Positions 18,602 to 30,450 of a stretch of 64,000 bases of DNA are shown piece after piece. The stretch lies in NCBI GenBank assembly GCA_036510065.1, contig DATCEO010000051.1, forward strand, positions 1 to 64,000. The letters run 5' to 3'. The position numbers were made by a program, and so were the translations under genes. The notes below the pieces were generated by a model. That model was not told the DNA's origin and ran no database searches. It saw only the letters and a list, made by a program, of their open reading frames with translations. The DNA comes from DASUBV01 sp036510065. GTDB lineage: Bacteria > Actinomycetota > Actinomycetes > Streptosporangiales > Streptosporangiaceae. Within the stretch, counting starts at the first letter, position 1; the number at the start of each line of letters is the position of its first letter.

Positions 18602-18670
18602 CGTAGTCAGCGAGCTGCCCTCAGTGAAGCTCCGCGCGGCGTTGCGCCCGCGCCGCGCCGAGAAGCCGGG

Positions 18671-19105
18671 TCACCCGACGCAGAGCTCGTTGCCCTCCGG
18701 GTCGGCCATCGTTACCCAGTGATGCGGTCCCTGCTGGCCCCGGTGCAGGAACGTCGCGCCGCGAGCGGTCAGCGTGGCCACCACGTCATCGAGGTCGTCC
18801 GCGCCGATCCGCACGTCGAGGTGCACGCGATTCTTCACCGTCTTGGCCTCGGGAACCAGCTGGAACAGCAGCCGGCTGCGACCGCTGTCGCGGCCGCCGG
18901 GGTGACCGATGGCGGCTCCCGTCTTCCACACCAGCGCCCCGTGGTGGGTGATCGTGTCGTCCTCAGTGGCATGCCCCTGCGCGATCATCTGGCGGATGAA
19001 CGCCTCGTCGGTCGGCTCGACCACCCAGCCCAGGGTCTGCGCCCACCAGTCCGCCAGCTCATGCGGCCGCGCGGCGTCCACCGCCACCTGGAAGTCATAG
19101 GCCAT
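18671..19105 (-). CDS. VOC/glyoxalase-like domain protein
   Basis: 144 residues. One vicinal-oxygen-chelate unit runs from FQVAVDAARPHELADWWAQTLGW to WVTMADPEGNELCVG. The segment NRVHLDVRIGADDLDDVVATLTARGA is typical of the glyoxalase-like family common in actinomycetes. Enzymatic function is unknown. ATG at 19103-19105 has AAGGAG 7 bases upstream. Confidence 0.83.
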   Translation of the reverse strand: MAYDFQVAVDAARPHELADWWAQTLGWVVEPTDEAFIRQMIAQGHATEDDTITHHGALVWKTGAAIGHPGGRDSGRSRLLFQLVPEAKTVKNRVHLDVRIGADDLDDVVATLTARGATFLHRGQQGPHHWVTMADPEGNELCVG

Positions 19106-19210
19106 CGGTCATCTCCTTAAGGCGCAGTGTCTTCTGGCAGCGGCGGCCGGCCGGGCGCAGCCTGCCGGGGCAGGACCTTCCTGGCACCGGGCAGCCGCCC
19201 CGGCGGACCG

Positions 19211-20656
<1,446 letters not shown>

Positions 20657-20716
20657 ACTCCCGATTCTGCCGCGTCGGCGGCACTGACGGGACCACGCCC
20701 GCCGTCCTGCCCGCTC

Positions 20717-22651
20717 TCATGCCTGCCGTTCGGCCACCAGGTCCGGGGTCCGCCGGGCCACCATCTCGGTGATCACCCGGGCCAGCTGCTGCGGGGTCAG
20801 GCCCTGGTCCTCCAGCAGCTCGCCGCGCTCGCCATGCTCCAGGAACTGCTGGGCCAGCCCGAACGCCCGCACGGGCGTGTCGACATCGTGGTCGCGCAGC
20901 AGCCGGGCCACGGCGTCGCCCACCCCGCCGACCCGGCCGCTGTCCTCGACGGTCACCACCAGTCGGCAGCCCGCGGCCGCGCCGACCAGGGCCTCGTCGA
21001 GCGGCTTCACCCAGCGCGGGTCCACCACCGTGACGCCGATGCCCTGATCGGCCAGCCGGTCGGCGGCCTGCACGCAGACGCCCGCCATCGGCCCGACCCC
21101 GATCAGCAGCAGGTCAGCGGCCGCGCCGGGGGCCTGCTGGCGCAGTACGTCCATCGAGCCGAGCCGGCCAACCGACGGGAGGTCGTCGGGGGCCGCGCCG
21201 CGCGGGAACCGCAGCGCGGTCGGGCCGTCGGCCACGGCCAGCGCCTCGTCCAGCAGCTCGGTCAGCCGGGTGCCGTCGCGCGGCACCGCGACCCGCATGC
21301 CGGGCACGAGCTGGAGCAGGGACAGGTCCCACATGCCGTGGTGGCTGGCGCCGTCGGGCCCGGTCACCCCGGCCCGGTCCAGCACGAACGTGATCGGCAG
21401 CCGGTGCATGGCCACGTCCATGAGGACCTGGTCGAAGGCCCGGTTCAGGAAGGTCGAGTAGATGGCCACGACCGGGTGCAGGCCGCCCATGGCCAGGCCC
21501 GCCGCGCTGGTCACGGCGTGCTGCTCGGCGATGCCGACGTCGAACACCCGCTCGGGGCAGACGGCGGCGAACTTGTCCAGCCCGGTCGGGTGCAGCATGG
21601 CCGCGGTCACTGCCACCACGTCCGGCCGGGCGGCCCCGATCGCGGCCAGCCCGGTGCCGAAGATCTGCGTCCACGGCCGGCCGGGAACCGCCGGGGGGCG
21701 GGCGGCGGCGCCGGGCAGCACCGGGGCCGGGGCCACCGGGGCCGGGCCGACCTGATGCAGGCAGTCCTCCTCGTTCGCCTCGGCCAGCGGGTAGCCGAAC
21801 CCCTTGCGGGTGATGACGTGCACCAGTACCGCGCCGCCGAAGTCGCGGGCCCGGCTCAGCGCGCTCTCCACCGCCTGCTCGTCATGGCCGTCCACCGGGC
21901 CGAGGTACTTCAGGCCCAGGTCCTCGAAGAGCACCTGCGGCTGCACGACGTCCTTGATGCCCTTCTTCAGCCCGTGCAGCGCCTCGAACAGCGGCGGCCC
22001 GAACAGCGGCGCGTGCGTCAAGGTGGTCTTGATGTAGTCGAGCACCTGCTCGTAGCGCTGCGACACCCGGACCGTGGCCAGGTGATCGGCCAGCCCGCCG
22101 ATGGTCGGCTGGTAGGAGCGCCCGTTGTCGTTGACGACGATGACCACCGGGCGGTCCTTGGCCCCGGCGATGTTATTCAGCGCCTCCCAGGCCATGCCGC
22201 CGGTCAGTGCGCCGTCGCCGATGACCGCGACGACGTGGCGATCGGCCTCGCCGCGCACCTCGTAGGCCTTGGCCAGCCCGTCGGCGTAGGACAGGCTGGT
22301 GGACGCGTGCGAGTTCTCGATCACGTCGTGCTCGGACTCGGCCCGGCTGGGGTAGCCGGAGATGCCGCCGCGCTGGCGCAGCGTGCCGAACTCGTCGTAG
22401 CGGCCCGTCAGGAGCTTGTGCACATACGACTGGTGGCCGGTGTCGAAGACGATCCGGTCGGCCGGCGAGTCGAAGACCCGGTGCAGGGCCATGGTCAGCT
22501 CGACTACCCCGAGGTTAGGACCCAGGTGGCCGCCGGTTCTGGTGACCGTCTGGACCAGGACATCCCGGATCTCGGCCGCTAGCTGCGGCATTTCCTCAGC
22601 CCTCAGGTCCTTGAGGTCCTGCGGACTGCGGATGTTCTCCAGCAACGTCAC
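20717..22651 (-). CDS. dxs: 1-deoxy-D-xylulose-5-phosphate synthase
   Basis: First enzyme of the MEP isoprenoid pathway; a thiamine-diphosphate transketolase joining pyruvate and glyceraldehyde 3-phosphate. 644 residues, full length. The ThDP motif runs from VIGDGALTGGMAWEALNN to VVNDNG. HQSYVHKLLTGR and the EQHAVTSAAGLA glutamate region are intact. A GTG start at 22649-22651 follows GAGGAG at six bases and gives the standard LLENIRSP N-terminus. Orientation and order match Rv2682c in the conserved core block. Confidence 0.95.
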   Translation of the reverse strand: MTLLENIRSPQDLKDLRAEEMPQLAAEIRDVLVQTVTRTGGHLGPNLGVVELTMALHRVFDSPADRIVFDTGHQSYVHKLLTGRYDEFGTLRQRGGISGYPSRAESEHDVIENSHASTSLSYADGLAKAYEVRGEADRHVVAVIGDGALTGGMAWEALNNIAGAKDRPVVIVVNDNGRSYQPTIGGLADHLATVRVSQRYEQVLDYIKTTLTHAPLFGPPLFEALHGLKKGIKDVVQPQVLFEDLGLKYLGPVDGHDEQAVESALSRARDFGGAVLVHVITRKGFGYPLAEANEEDCLHQVGPAPVAPAPVLPGAAARPPAVPGRPWTQIFGTGLAAIGAARPDVVAVTAAMLHPTGLDKFAAVCPERVFDVGIAEQHAVTSAAGLAMGGLHPVVAIYSTFLNRAFDQVLMDVAMHRLPITFVLDRAGVTGPDGASHHGMWDLSLLQLVPGMRVAVPRDGTRLTELLDEALAVADGPTALRFPRGAAPDDLPSVGRLGSMDVLRQQAPGAAADLLLIGVGPMAGVCVQAADRLADQGIGVTVVDPRWVKPLDEALVGAAAGCRLVVTVEDSGRVGGVGDAVARLLRDHDVDTPVRAFGLAQQFLEHGERGELLEDQGLTPQQLARVITEMVARRTPDLVAERQA

Positions 22652-22845
22652 CTGGCGCTCCTCGTGGTCGGCAGCGGGCGCTGCCGCCAGCCGAGTCAGC
22701 ACATCTCGGCAGGCGGGCCTCAACGAGTGTATTTCGGGACGGCCGGCGGCCGCACAGGGCACCCGCCCGATCCCTGACCCTGACGTCACCCTTTAATCTC
22801 GACAACCCGTCCTGACCTGCACGAATACGGGCGCGCCGAGTCAGC

Positions 22846-24154
22846 TTAATGCGCCGGGAGGGGCCGGGTCACGACGACGTCCCGGCCCGCCAGCCAGCCG
22901 GTGACCAGCTGGAGGGCGGTGATGCCCAGCAGCACCAGGACCGGGATCGTCCACCCGCCGGTGGCCGTGTGCAGGAACCCGAGCAGCAGCGGGCCGGTGC
23001 TGGCCAGCAGGTACCCGGCGCTCTGCGCGAAGGCCGACAGCGACGCGGCCGTGACCGGGTCGGGCGCCCGGGCCATGGTGTAGAAGATGCCCAGCCCGAG
23101 CGATGCTCCCTGGCCCAGGCCCAGCAGGAACATGAACGCGGCGGCGGCCGGCAGCGGCCCGAACGCGGCGCCGGCCAGGCCCAGCGCGGTGCCGACCATC
23201 GAGACCGCCGACAGCACCCGCTGGTCGCGGAGCCGGTGCGCCAGCACCGGCACCAGCAGCGCAGTCACGGCATTGCCCAGGTTCATGATGGCCAGCAGGG
23301 TCCCGGCGTGCACGGCGCTGGCGCCGCGGTCCCGGAAGAGCGTCGGGAACCAGGACAGGGCGGCGTAGTAACTGAGGCTCTGCAGCCCCATGAACGCCGT
23401 GACCTGCCAGGTCAGGGGCTGCCGCCAGAGGGACGAGGGGCCGAGCGCCGCGGCCGGCCCTGTTTTGGCCGGCCCTGTTTTGGCCGGCACAGTCTTGGTC
23501 AGCCCTGTCTTGGTCGGCACTGCCGGGGCGCGCCGGGCGGGCAGCGTCCGGTACCGCAGCTGCGGCAGCCACACCGCCGCTCCGATCAGCGCGGGCACCG
23601 CCCACAGGCCGAGCGTGAGCCGGACCGCCCCGTTGCTCCCGCCGGCCGCCTGGTACACCGGCACCGCGATCAGCGAGCCGGCGATCGCCCCGGCGGACAG
23701 CGACAGCAGGTACAGGCCGATCAGCAGGCCAGCTCGCTCGGGCCGGCGCCGCTTGACCAGGCTGGGCAGCAGCACGTTCATCAGGGCGATCGCCGCGCCG
23801 GCCACGATCGTGCCGGGAAAGAGCAGCCGCGCCGGGTCGGCGCCGCGCAGCAGCAGTCCCGCCGCGAGCAGGACCAGCGCCGCGCCGAGGACGCGCTCCT
23901 CGCCGAGGCGGCGGCTCAGCGGCGCGGCGACCCCGGAGAACACGGCGAAGCACAGCACCGGGATCGCGGCCAGGAGCGCCTGGCTGGCCGCCGACAGGTG
24001 CAGCGCGGTGTGCAGCTCAGGGAAGATCGGCGGCAGGCTCGTGATGGCCGCACGCAGGTTGAACGCCAGGGCCAAGATGCCGACCGTCAGCAGCGCGATC
24101 CCCGCGCCCGCGGGCGGCCCGCTCCCCGGTGACCAGCCGGTATCGGCCGCCGGG

Positions 24155-24168
<14 letters not shown>
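22846..24168 (-). CDS. MFS transporter, CynX/NimT-like
   Basis: 440 residues with 12 predicted membrane segments in two halves. The first half has ALAFNLRAAITSLPPIFPEL, typical of the CynX/NimT group exporting small anions or antibiotics. The cytoplasmic loop between helices 6 and 7 carries a five-unit KTG-rich repeat. The frame opens at TTG 24168, 14 bases inside the acnA coding end. No ATG or GTG occurs before the first helix, and no ribosome site is visible, so translation probably depends on coupling to acnA. The substrate is unknown. Confidence 0.82.
23453..23527. repeat. 15-bp minisatellite in the MFS transporter loop (5 copies)
   Basis: Five 15-bp units: GCCGGCCCTGTTTTG twice, then GCCGGCACAGTCTTG, GTCAGCCCTGTCTTG and GTCGGCACTGCCGGG. 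On the minus strand they encode a PAKTG/LTKTV/PTKTG repeat in the central cytoplasmic loop. Confidence 0.95.
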
Positions 24169-26965
<2,797 letters not shown>

Positions 26966-27018
26966 GGTGCTGGCCTCCTGCGGTAGAGCGAGCTGGGCAG
27001 AGCCTAATGACGACTTAT

Positions 27019-27030
27019 CTTGACGTCAAG
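27019..27030. promoter_or_regulatory. Palindromic operator candidate between acnA and fahA
   Basis: Perfect 12-bp palindrome CTTGACGTCAAG, extended to TATCTTGACGTCAAGCTA (27016-27033) with one mismatch. It lies 54 bases before the acnA start and 102 before fahA, in locally AT-richer DNA. The size and form suit a MarR-type dimer. In Streptomyces the aconitase gene is known to be controlled by the MarR-family regulator TamR, but that this is such a site is inference. Confidence 0.5.
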
Positions 27031-27131
27031 CTACCTGAGATTCGGGGCAGCAATGCCCGTGGCGCGGCTGATAACGTCGCGCAGAGGCGGGCCGCTGCGG
27101 CCTGCCGGCTAGTCGCGGAGGTAATCCCACC

Positions 27132-28373
27132 ATGTCCATCCAGGCCGCAGCGTGGCTGGGCCTCGCGCCGGACGACCCGTTCGGCCTGGCGGCGCTGCCG
27201 TACTGCTCGTTCAGCACCCGGCACCGTGCAGCCCGCCGGCGGGTCGGCGTCCGGATCGGCGACCGGATCCTCGATCTGACGACGGCCTCGGACCGGCTGC
27301 TGGCCGGCCGGGCGGTGCTGTTCCGCGACGGTGTCCTGGACCCGTTCCTGGCCGCCGGCGACGGCGCCTGGTCCGACGTGCGAGCGGAGCTGACCGACTG
27401 GCTCTCGCAGGAGCACTACCGCGAGGCGGTCGCCGACCTGCTGGTGCCCGTGGCCGACGCCGAGATGCACCTGCCGTTCACCGTGGCCGACTACGTCGAC
27501 TTCTACGCCTCGCAGCAGCACGCCAGCAATGTGGGCGCGATCTTCCGGCCGGACAGCGAGCCACTCCCGCCCAGCTGGCGGCACCAGCCGACCGGCTATC
27601 ACGGCCGGGCTGGCAGCGTGGTGGTGTCCGGCACGCCCATCCGCCGCCCGTGCGGCCTGGCCCGGGCCGACCGGCAGGCTCCGCCGTCGTTCGGACCGTC
27701 GGCCCGGCTGGACTTCGAGGCCGAGGTCGGCTTCGTGGTCGGGTTCGAGACGGTCCTGGGCGAGCCGGTGCCGGTCACCCGGTTCACCGAGCACGTCTTC
27801 GGTGTCTGCCTGCTCAACGACTGGTCGGCCCGCGACATCCAGGCCTGGGAATCGGTGCCGCTGGGGCCGTTCCTGGGCAAGTCCTTCGGCACCTCGATCT
27901 CGCCCTGGATCCTGCCGCTGGCCGCCCTGGAGCACGCCCGCGTGCGGCCGCCGTCGCGGGACACCGAGCTGGCCGCCTACCTGGCCGAGCCGCAGGACTG
28001 GGGCCTGGACATCGGCCTCGAGGTCGCGATCAACGAGCACCTGGTCTCCCGGCCGCCCTACGCGACCATGCACTGGAGCCCGGCGCAGCTGCTCGCGCAC
28101 CTGACCGTCAACGGCGCGGCCCTGCGCACTGGCGACCTGTATGCCTCGGGCACGGTGAGCGGCCCAGATCGCGGGCAGTTCGGCTCCCTGCTGGAGCTGG
28201 CCTGGAACGGCACCGATCCGGTCAAGCTGGCCGATGGCAGCACCCGCGCCTGGCTGGAGGACAGTGACGAGGTCAGCATCACCGCGACCGCGCCCGGCCC
28301 GGACGGCACCCGGATTGGCCTGGGCGAGGTTCGCGGCCAGATCCTGCCGGCCATCGAGGACGTCGTTAGCTAG
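27132..28373 (+). CDS. fahA: Fumarylacetoacetase
   Basis: 413 residues. It hydrolyses fumarylacetoacetate to fumarate and acetoacetate, the last step of tyrosine catabolism. The N-terminal domain (FGLAALPYCSFST) is followed by the catalytic FAH domain: YVDFYASQQHASNVG, the metal ligands in LDFEAEVGFVVG, and LNDWSARDIQAWE. GTSISPWILP and MHWSPAQLLAHLTVNG are also conserved. ATG at 27132 lies shortly after GCGGAGG. No other homogentisate-pathway gene is in the window. Its fumarate product feeds the same cycle as the divergent acnA. Confidence 0.93.
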   Translation: MSIQAAAWLGLAPDDPFGLAALPYCSFSTRHRAARRRVGVRIGDRILDLTTASDRLLAGRAVLFRDGVLDPFLAAGDGAWSDVRAELTDWLSQEHYREAVADLLVPVADAEMHLPFTVADYVDFYASQQHASNVGAIFRPDSEPLPPSWRHQPTGYHGRAGSVVVSGTPIRRPCGLARADRQAPPSFGPSARLDFEAEVGFVVGFETVLGEPVPVTRFTEHVFGVCLLNDWSARDIQAWESVPLGPFLGKSFGTSISPWILPLAALEHARVRPPSRDTELAAYLAEPQDWGLDIGLEVAINEHLVSRPPYATMHWSPAQLLAHLTVNGAALRTGDLYASGTVSGPDRGQFGSLLELAWNGTDPVKLADGSTRAWLEDSDEVSITATAPGPDGTRIGLGEVRGQILPAIEDVVS

Positions 28374-28410
28374 CAGCCAGCCGCGGGCGCGGGCCGCGGG
28401 CGCGGGCCGA

Positions 28411-28941
28411 TTACTGGCAGGCCAGCTCGAACCAGACCGCGGCCCGGACCGCGACGCCGTGGGTGCGGCCGCGCTCGGCCCGGGGAGCGCTGCCCCATCG
28501 CAGGGCCAGGCAGTCGACGAGGATCAGGCCCCGGCCGGAAGTGGACATCTCCTCGGCCTCCGCCATGGCCGGCAGGCTCGCCGACCCGTCGTCGGTGACG
28601 GTCACCCGGACCCGGCCGGGGCTGTGCGAGATGGCGACGGCGAAGGTACCGCCTGCGCCGGTGGCGGTGTGCTGGACCGCGTTCGTCGCTAGTTCACTGG
28701 TCAGCAGCACGGCATCGGCCACCGCCGGGCAGGAGGCCAGGGCCCGGGCGACGTAATGCCGGGCCAGCGCGACCTGATCGGGATGCCCGGGAAAGGCGCG
28801 CAGGAATCGCGGCGGGATGCCGGCGTGACTGACGTCCGGCCAGCGGTCAAGGTCAAGGGATCTGGCTGGGCATGTGCCCGGCTGCATGTCGATCACCGGC
28901 CTGTCCGCGTTTGGCCGCCTACTCCGGTCGGGAGCTGGCAT
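28411..28941 (-). CDS. Anti-sigma-factor-like ATP-binding protein (HATPase_c_2)
   Basis: 176 residues. GHKL-type ATPase of the RsbW/SpoIIAB kind: N-box LLTSELATNAVQHT, G1 box VTDDGSAS and G2 box STSGRGLILVDCLA. Such proteins bind and phosphorylate anti-sigma antagonists, or act in WhiJ-type loci. ATG at 28939-28941 is preferred; the frame extends 16 codons further upstream without similarity. It diverges from the HTH gene by 123 bases. The trio HATPase + HTH/DUF5753 + DUF397 is the abaA/whiJ-like arrangement of Streptomyces, where it controls differentiation. Confidence 0.85.
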   Translation of the reverse strand: MPAPDRSRRPNADRPVIDMQPGTCPARSLDLDRWPDVSHAGIPPRFLRAFPGHPDQVALARHYVARALASCPAVADAVLLTSELATNAVQHTATGAGGTFAVAISHSPGRVRVTVTDDGSASLPAMAEAEEMSTSGRGLILVDCLALRWGSAPRAERGRTHGVAVRAAVWFELACQ

Positions 28942-28962
28942 GCTTCCTATCCGTACGCCTAT

Positions 28963-29008
28963 TGCATAGCACGATATGCATAGCTGCACACGCGATACTG
29001 CATCGTGC
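28963..29008. promoter_or_regulatory. Repeat-rich divergent promoter region (operator candidate)
   Basis: AT-rich patch between the ATPase and HTH genes. It contains a perfect direct repeat TGCATAGC at 28963-28970 and 28977-28984, and a 7-bp inverted repeat GCACGAT (28969-28975) / ATCGTGC (29002-29008). These are likely binding sites for the adjacent HTH regulator; that is inference from position. Confidence 0.45.
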
Positions 29009-29064
29009 CATTAGCACAATCGCACGCTGTGGGTCGGATTGGCCGCCACGTCCGGAGGGAGAAC

Positions 29065-29949
29065 ATGGCCGCAGGCACTGGGCCGACTGTCCGCAGGCGC
29101 CAGCTCATGATGGAGCTGAAGCGCCTGCGCGAGACGACCGGGCTGACCCAGGATGACGTCGCGAGCCAGCTGGACTGGCACCCGACGAAGGTCATGCGGA
29201 TCGAGACCGGCCGCACTGCGCCCCATCCCAACGACGTGCGGGTCATGCTCGGGCTGTACGGGATCACCGACGAGGACATGCTCGCCAGCCTGATCCGGCT
29301 GGCCAGGGACGCCCGCCAGCGCGGCTGGTGGTACTCCTACCGGGACGTGCTGCTGAGCCGGTTCGAGTTCTTTCTCGGGCTGGAGTCCGAGGCCGATACG
29401 ATCCGCGACTTCGAGCTGGCCATGATCCCCGGGCTGCTGCAGACCGAGGATTACGCCCGGGCCCTGATCCACGGCCTCATGACCTACGACGCCGCCGAGA
29501 TCGAGCGGCGCATCGAGGTCCGGATGACCCGCCAGCGGCTCCTGGACCGGGAAGACCGGCCGCAGCTGTGGGCGATCCTGGACGAGGCCGCGGTGCGCCG
29601 GGTGGTGGGCGGCCACGCCATCATGCAGGCGCAGCTGCTGCACCTGGCCAACACCGTCGAGCAGGGCCGGACCACCATCCAGGTGCTGCCCTACGGCGCC
29701 GGGCCGCATCCGGGCCAGGCCGGCCCGTTTATCATCCTGGGCTTTGCCGAGCCCGCCGAGCCCGAGGTCGTCTATATGGAGACCATTGGCGGGAACCTCT
29801 ATGTCGATAAGCCCGAAGAGGTACGGCTCTACGCGACGGCCTTTGACCAACTGCGCGCAGTAGCCCTGAGCCCGGCACAGTCGCGGACTATGCTGCAAGC
29901 ACTGGCCGGGGAGCTGGGCATACGGATGAAGGAGGGGCGGGATGAGTAA
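29065..29949 (+). CDS. WhiJ-type HTH regulator (Xre HTH + DUF5753)
   Basis: 294 residues. The N-terminal HTH (LKRLRETTGLTQDDVASQLDWHPTKVMRIETGR, about residues 17-50) is followed by a C-terminal DUF5753 sensor-like domain from about residue 100, with FELAMIPGLLQTEDYARALI and VVYMETIGGNLYVDKPEEV. ATG 29065 has GGAGGGAG just upstream. It overlaps the DUF397 gene by eight bases, so the two are co-translated. In Streptomyces, WhiJ paralogues repress development until relieved by their small DUF397 partner. Confidence 0.9.
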   Translation: MAAGTGPTVRRRQLMMELKRLRETTGLTQDDVASQLDWHPTKVMRIETGRTAPHPNDVRVMLGLYGITDEDMLASLIRLARDARQRGWWYSYRDVLLSRFEFFLGLESEADTIRDFELAMIPGLLQTEDYARALIHGLMTYDAAEIERRIEVRMTRQRLLDREDRPQLWAILDEAAVRRVVGGHAIMQAQLLHLANTVEQGRTTIQVLPYGAGPHPGQAGPFIILGFAEPAEPEVVYMETIGGNLYVDKPEEVRLYATAFDQLRAVALSPAQSRTMLQALAGELGIRMKEGRDE

Positions 29950-30196
29950 TCCTGACCTGACCCGAGCTGCATGGCGAAAAAGTAGTTACAGCGGTGCGAA
30001 CGGCAGCTGCGTCGAGGTCGCGCCAGTATCCGGCGCTGCCCTCGATGACACTGTGATGGACGCAGCCGGGGCATCGCCCGCCGCGGTTGCGGTTCGTGAT
30101 TCCAAGGACCGGGGCGGCCCCGCCCTGGTCTTCACCACCCGGCAGTGGCGAGCGTTCGCCGCCGGAATCAAGAACGGCGATCTCGAGCTCGCCTGA
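29942..30196 (+). CDS. DUF397 small protein, partner of the HTH regulator
   Basis: 84 residues, single DUF397 domain: AAWRKSSYSGANGSCVEVAP, VAVRDSKDRGGPALVFTTRQWRAFAAGIKNG. These small proteins bind their cognate WhiJ-type HTH partner. Starts eight bases inside the HTH gene with its ribosome site (GGAGGGG) in the end of that gene. The stop TGA falls in the first unit of an octamer repeat array. Confidence 0.92.
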   Translation: MSNPDLTRAAWRKSSYSGANGSCVEVAPVSGAALDDTVMDAAGASPAAVAVRDSKDRGGPALVFTTRQWRAFAAGIKNGDLELA

Positions 30197-30240
30197 CCGA
30201 CTGACCGACTGACCGACTGACCGACTGACCGACTGACCGA
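30193..30240. repeat. 8-bp tandem repeat (CTGACCGA, 6 copies)
   Basis: Six perfect copies of CTGACCGA, beginning at the stop codon of the DUF397 gene and ending just before the terminator hairpin. Each copy supplies a TGA, in shifting frame, so any read-through would stop quickly. Confidence 0.95.
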
Positions 30241-30250
30241 CTGTTCGCAG

Positions 30251-30298
30251 CGCGACGCCGCTGGCGGTGTGAAGCCGTCGGCGGCGTCGCGTTTTTTT
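30251..30298 (+). terminator. Intrinsic (rho-independent) terminator
   Basis: An 11-bp perfect GC-rich stem (CGCGACGCCGC at 30251-30261 with its complement at 30281-30291) and a 19-base loop, followed at once by seven T (30292-30298). It ends the HTH-DUF397 operon. Such a clear hairpin with a T tract is unusual in this GC-rich window. Confidence 0.9.
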
Positions 30299-30315
30299 CC
30301 GTTGGCGCCTGCCGG

Positions 30316-30344
30316 TTGACCTCCTGCCAAAGCAGGCTTACGTT
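30316..30344 (+). promoter_or_regulatory. Candidate sigma-70-type promoter for the GH3 gene
   Basis: TTGACC (30316-30321), a 17-base spacer and TACGTT (30339-30344), about 105 bases ahead of the beta-glucosidase start. The spacer holds the inverted repeat CCTGC-caaa-GCAGG (30323-30336), well placed for a repressor. Prediction from pattern only. Confidence 0.4.
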
Positions 30345-30450
30345 CAGCAATCGGGACACCCTTCCGGGGAGCGGACGAGCAGGAAACAGGAGGCGATTCC
30401 GGCACCCTGTCTTCCAGTTCGCGGTCGCGACAGTTGGAGGGCACATCACG

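Noticed and set aside
22652..22845. 194-base gap upstream of dxs as a riboswitch
   Set aside because: No recognisable thiamine or other riboswitch core; it probably holds only the dxs promoter, which I could not place with confidence.
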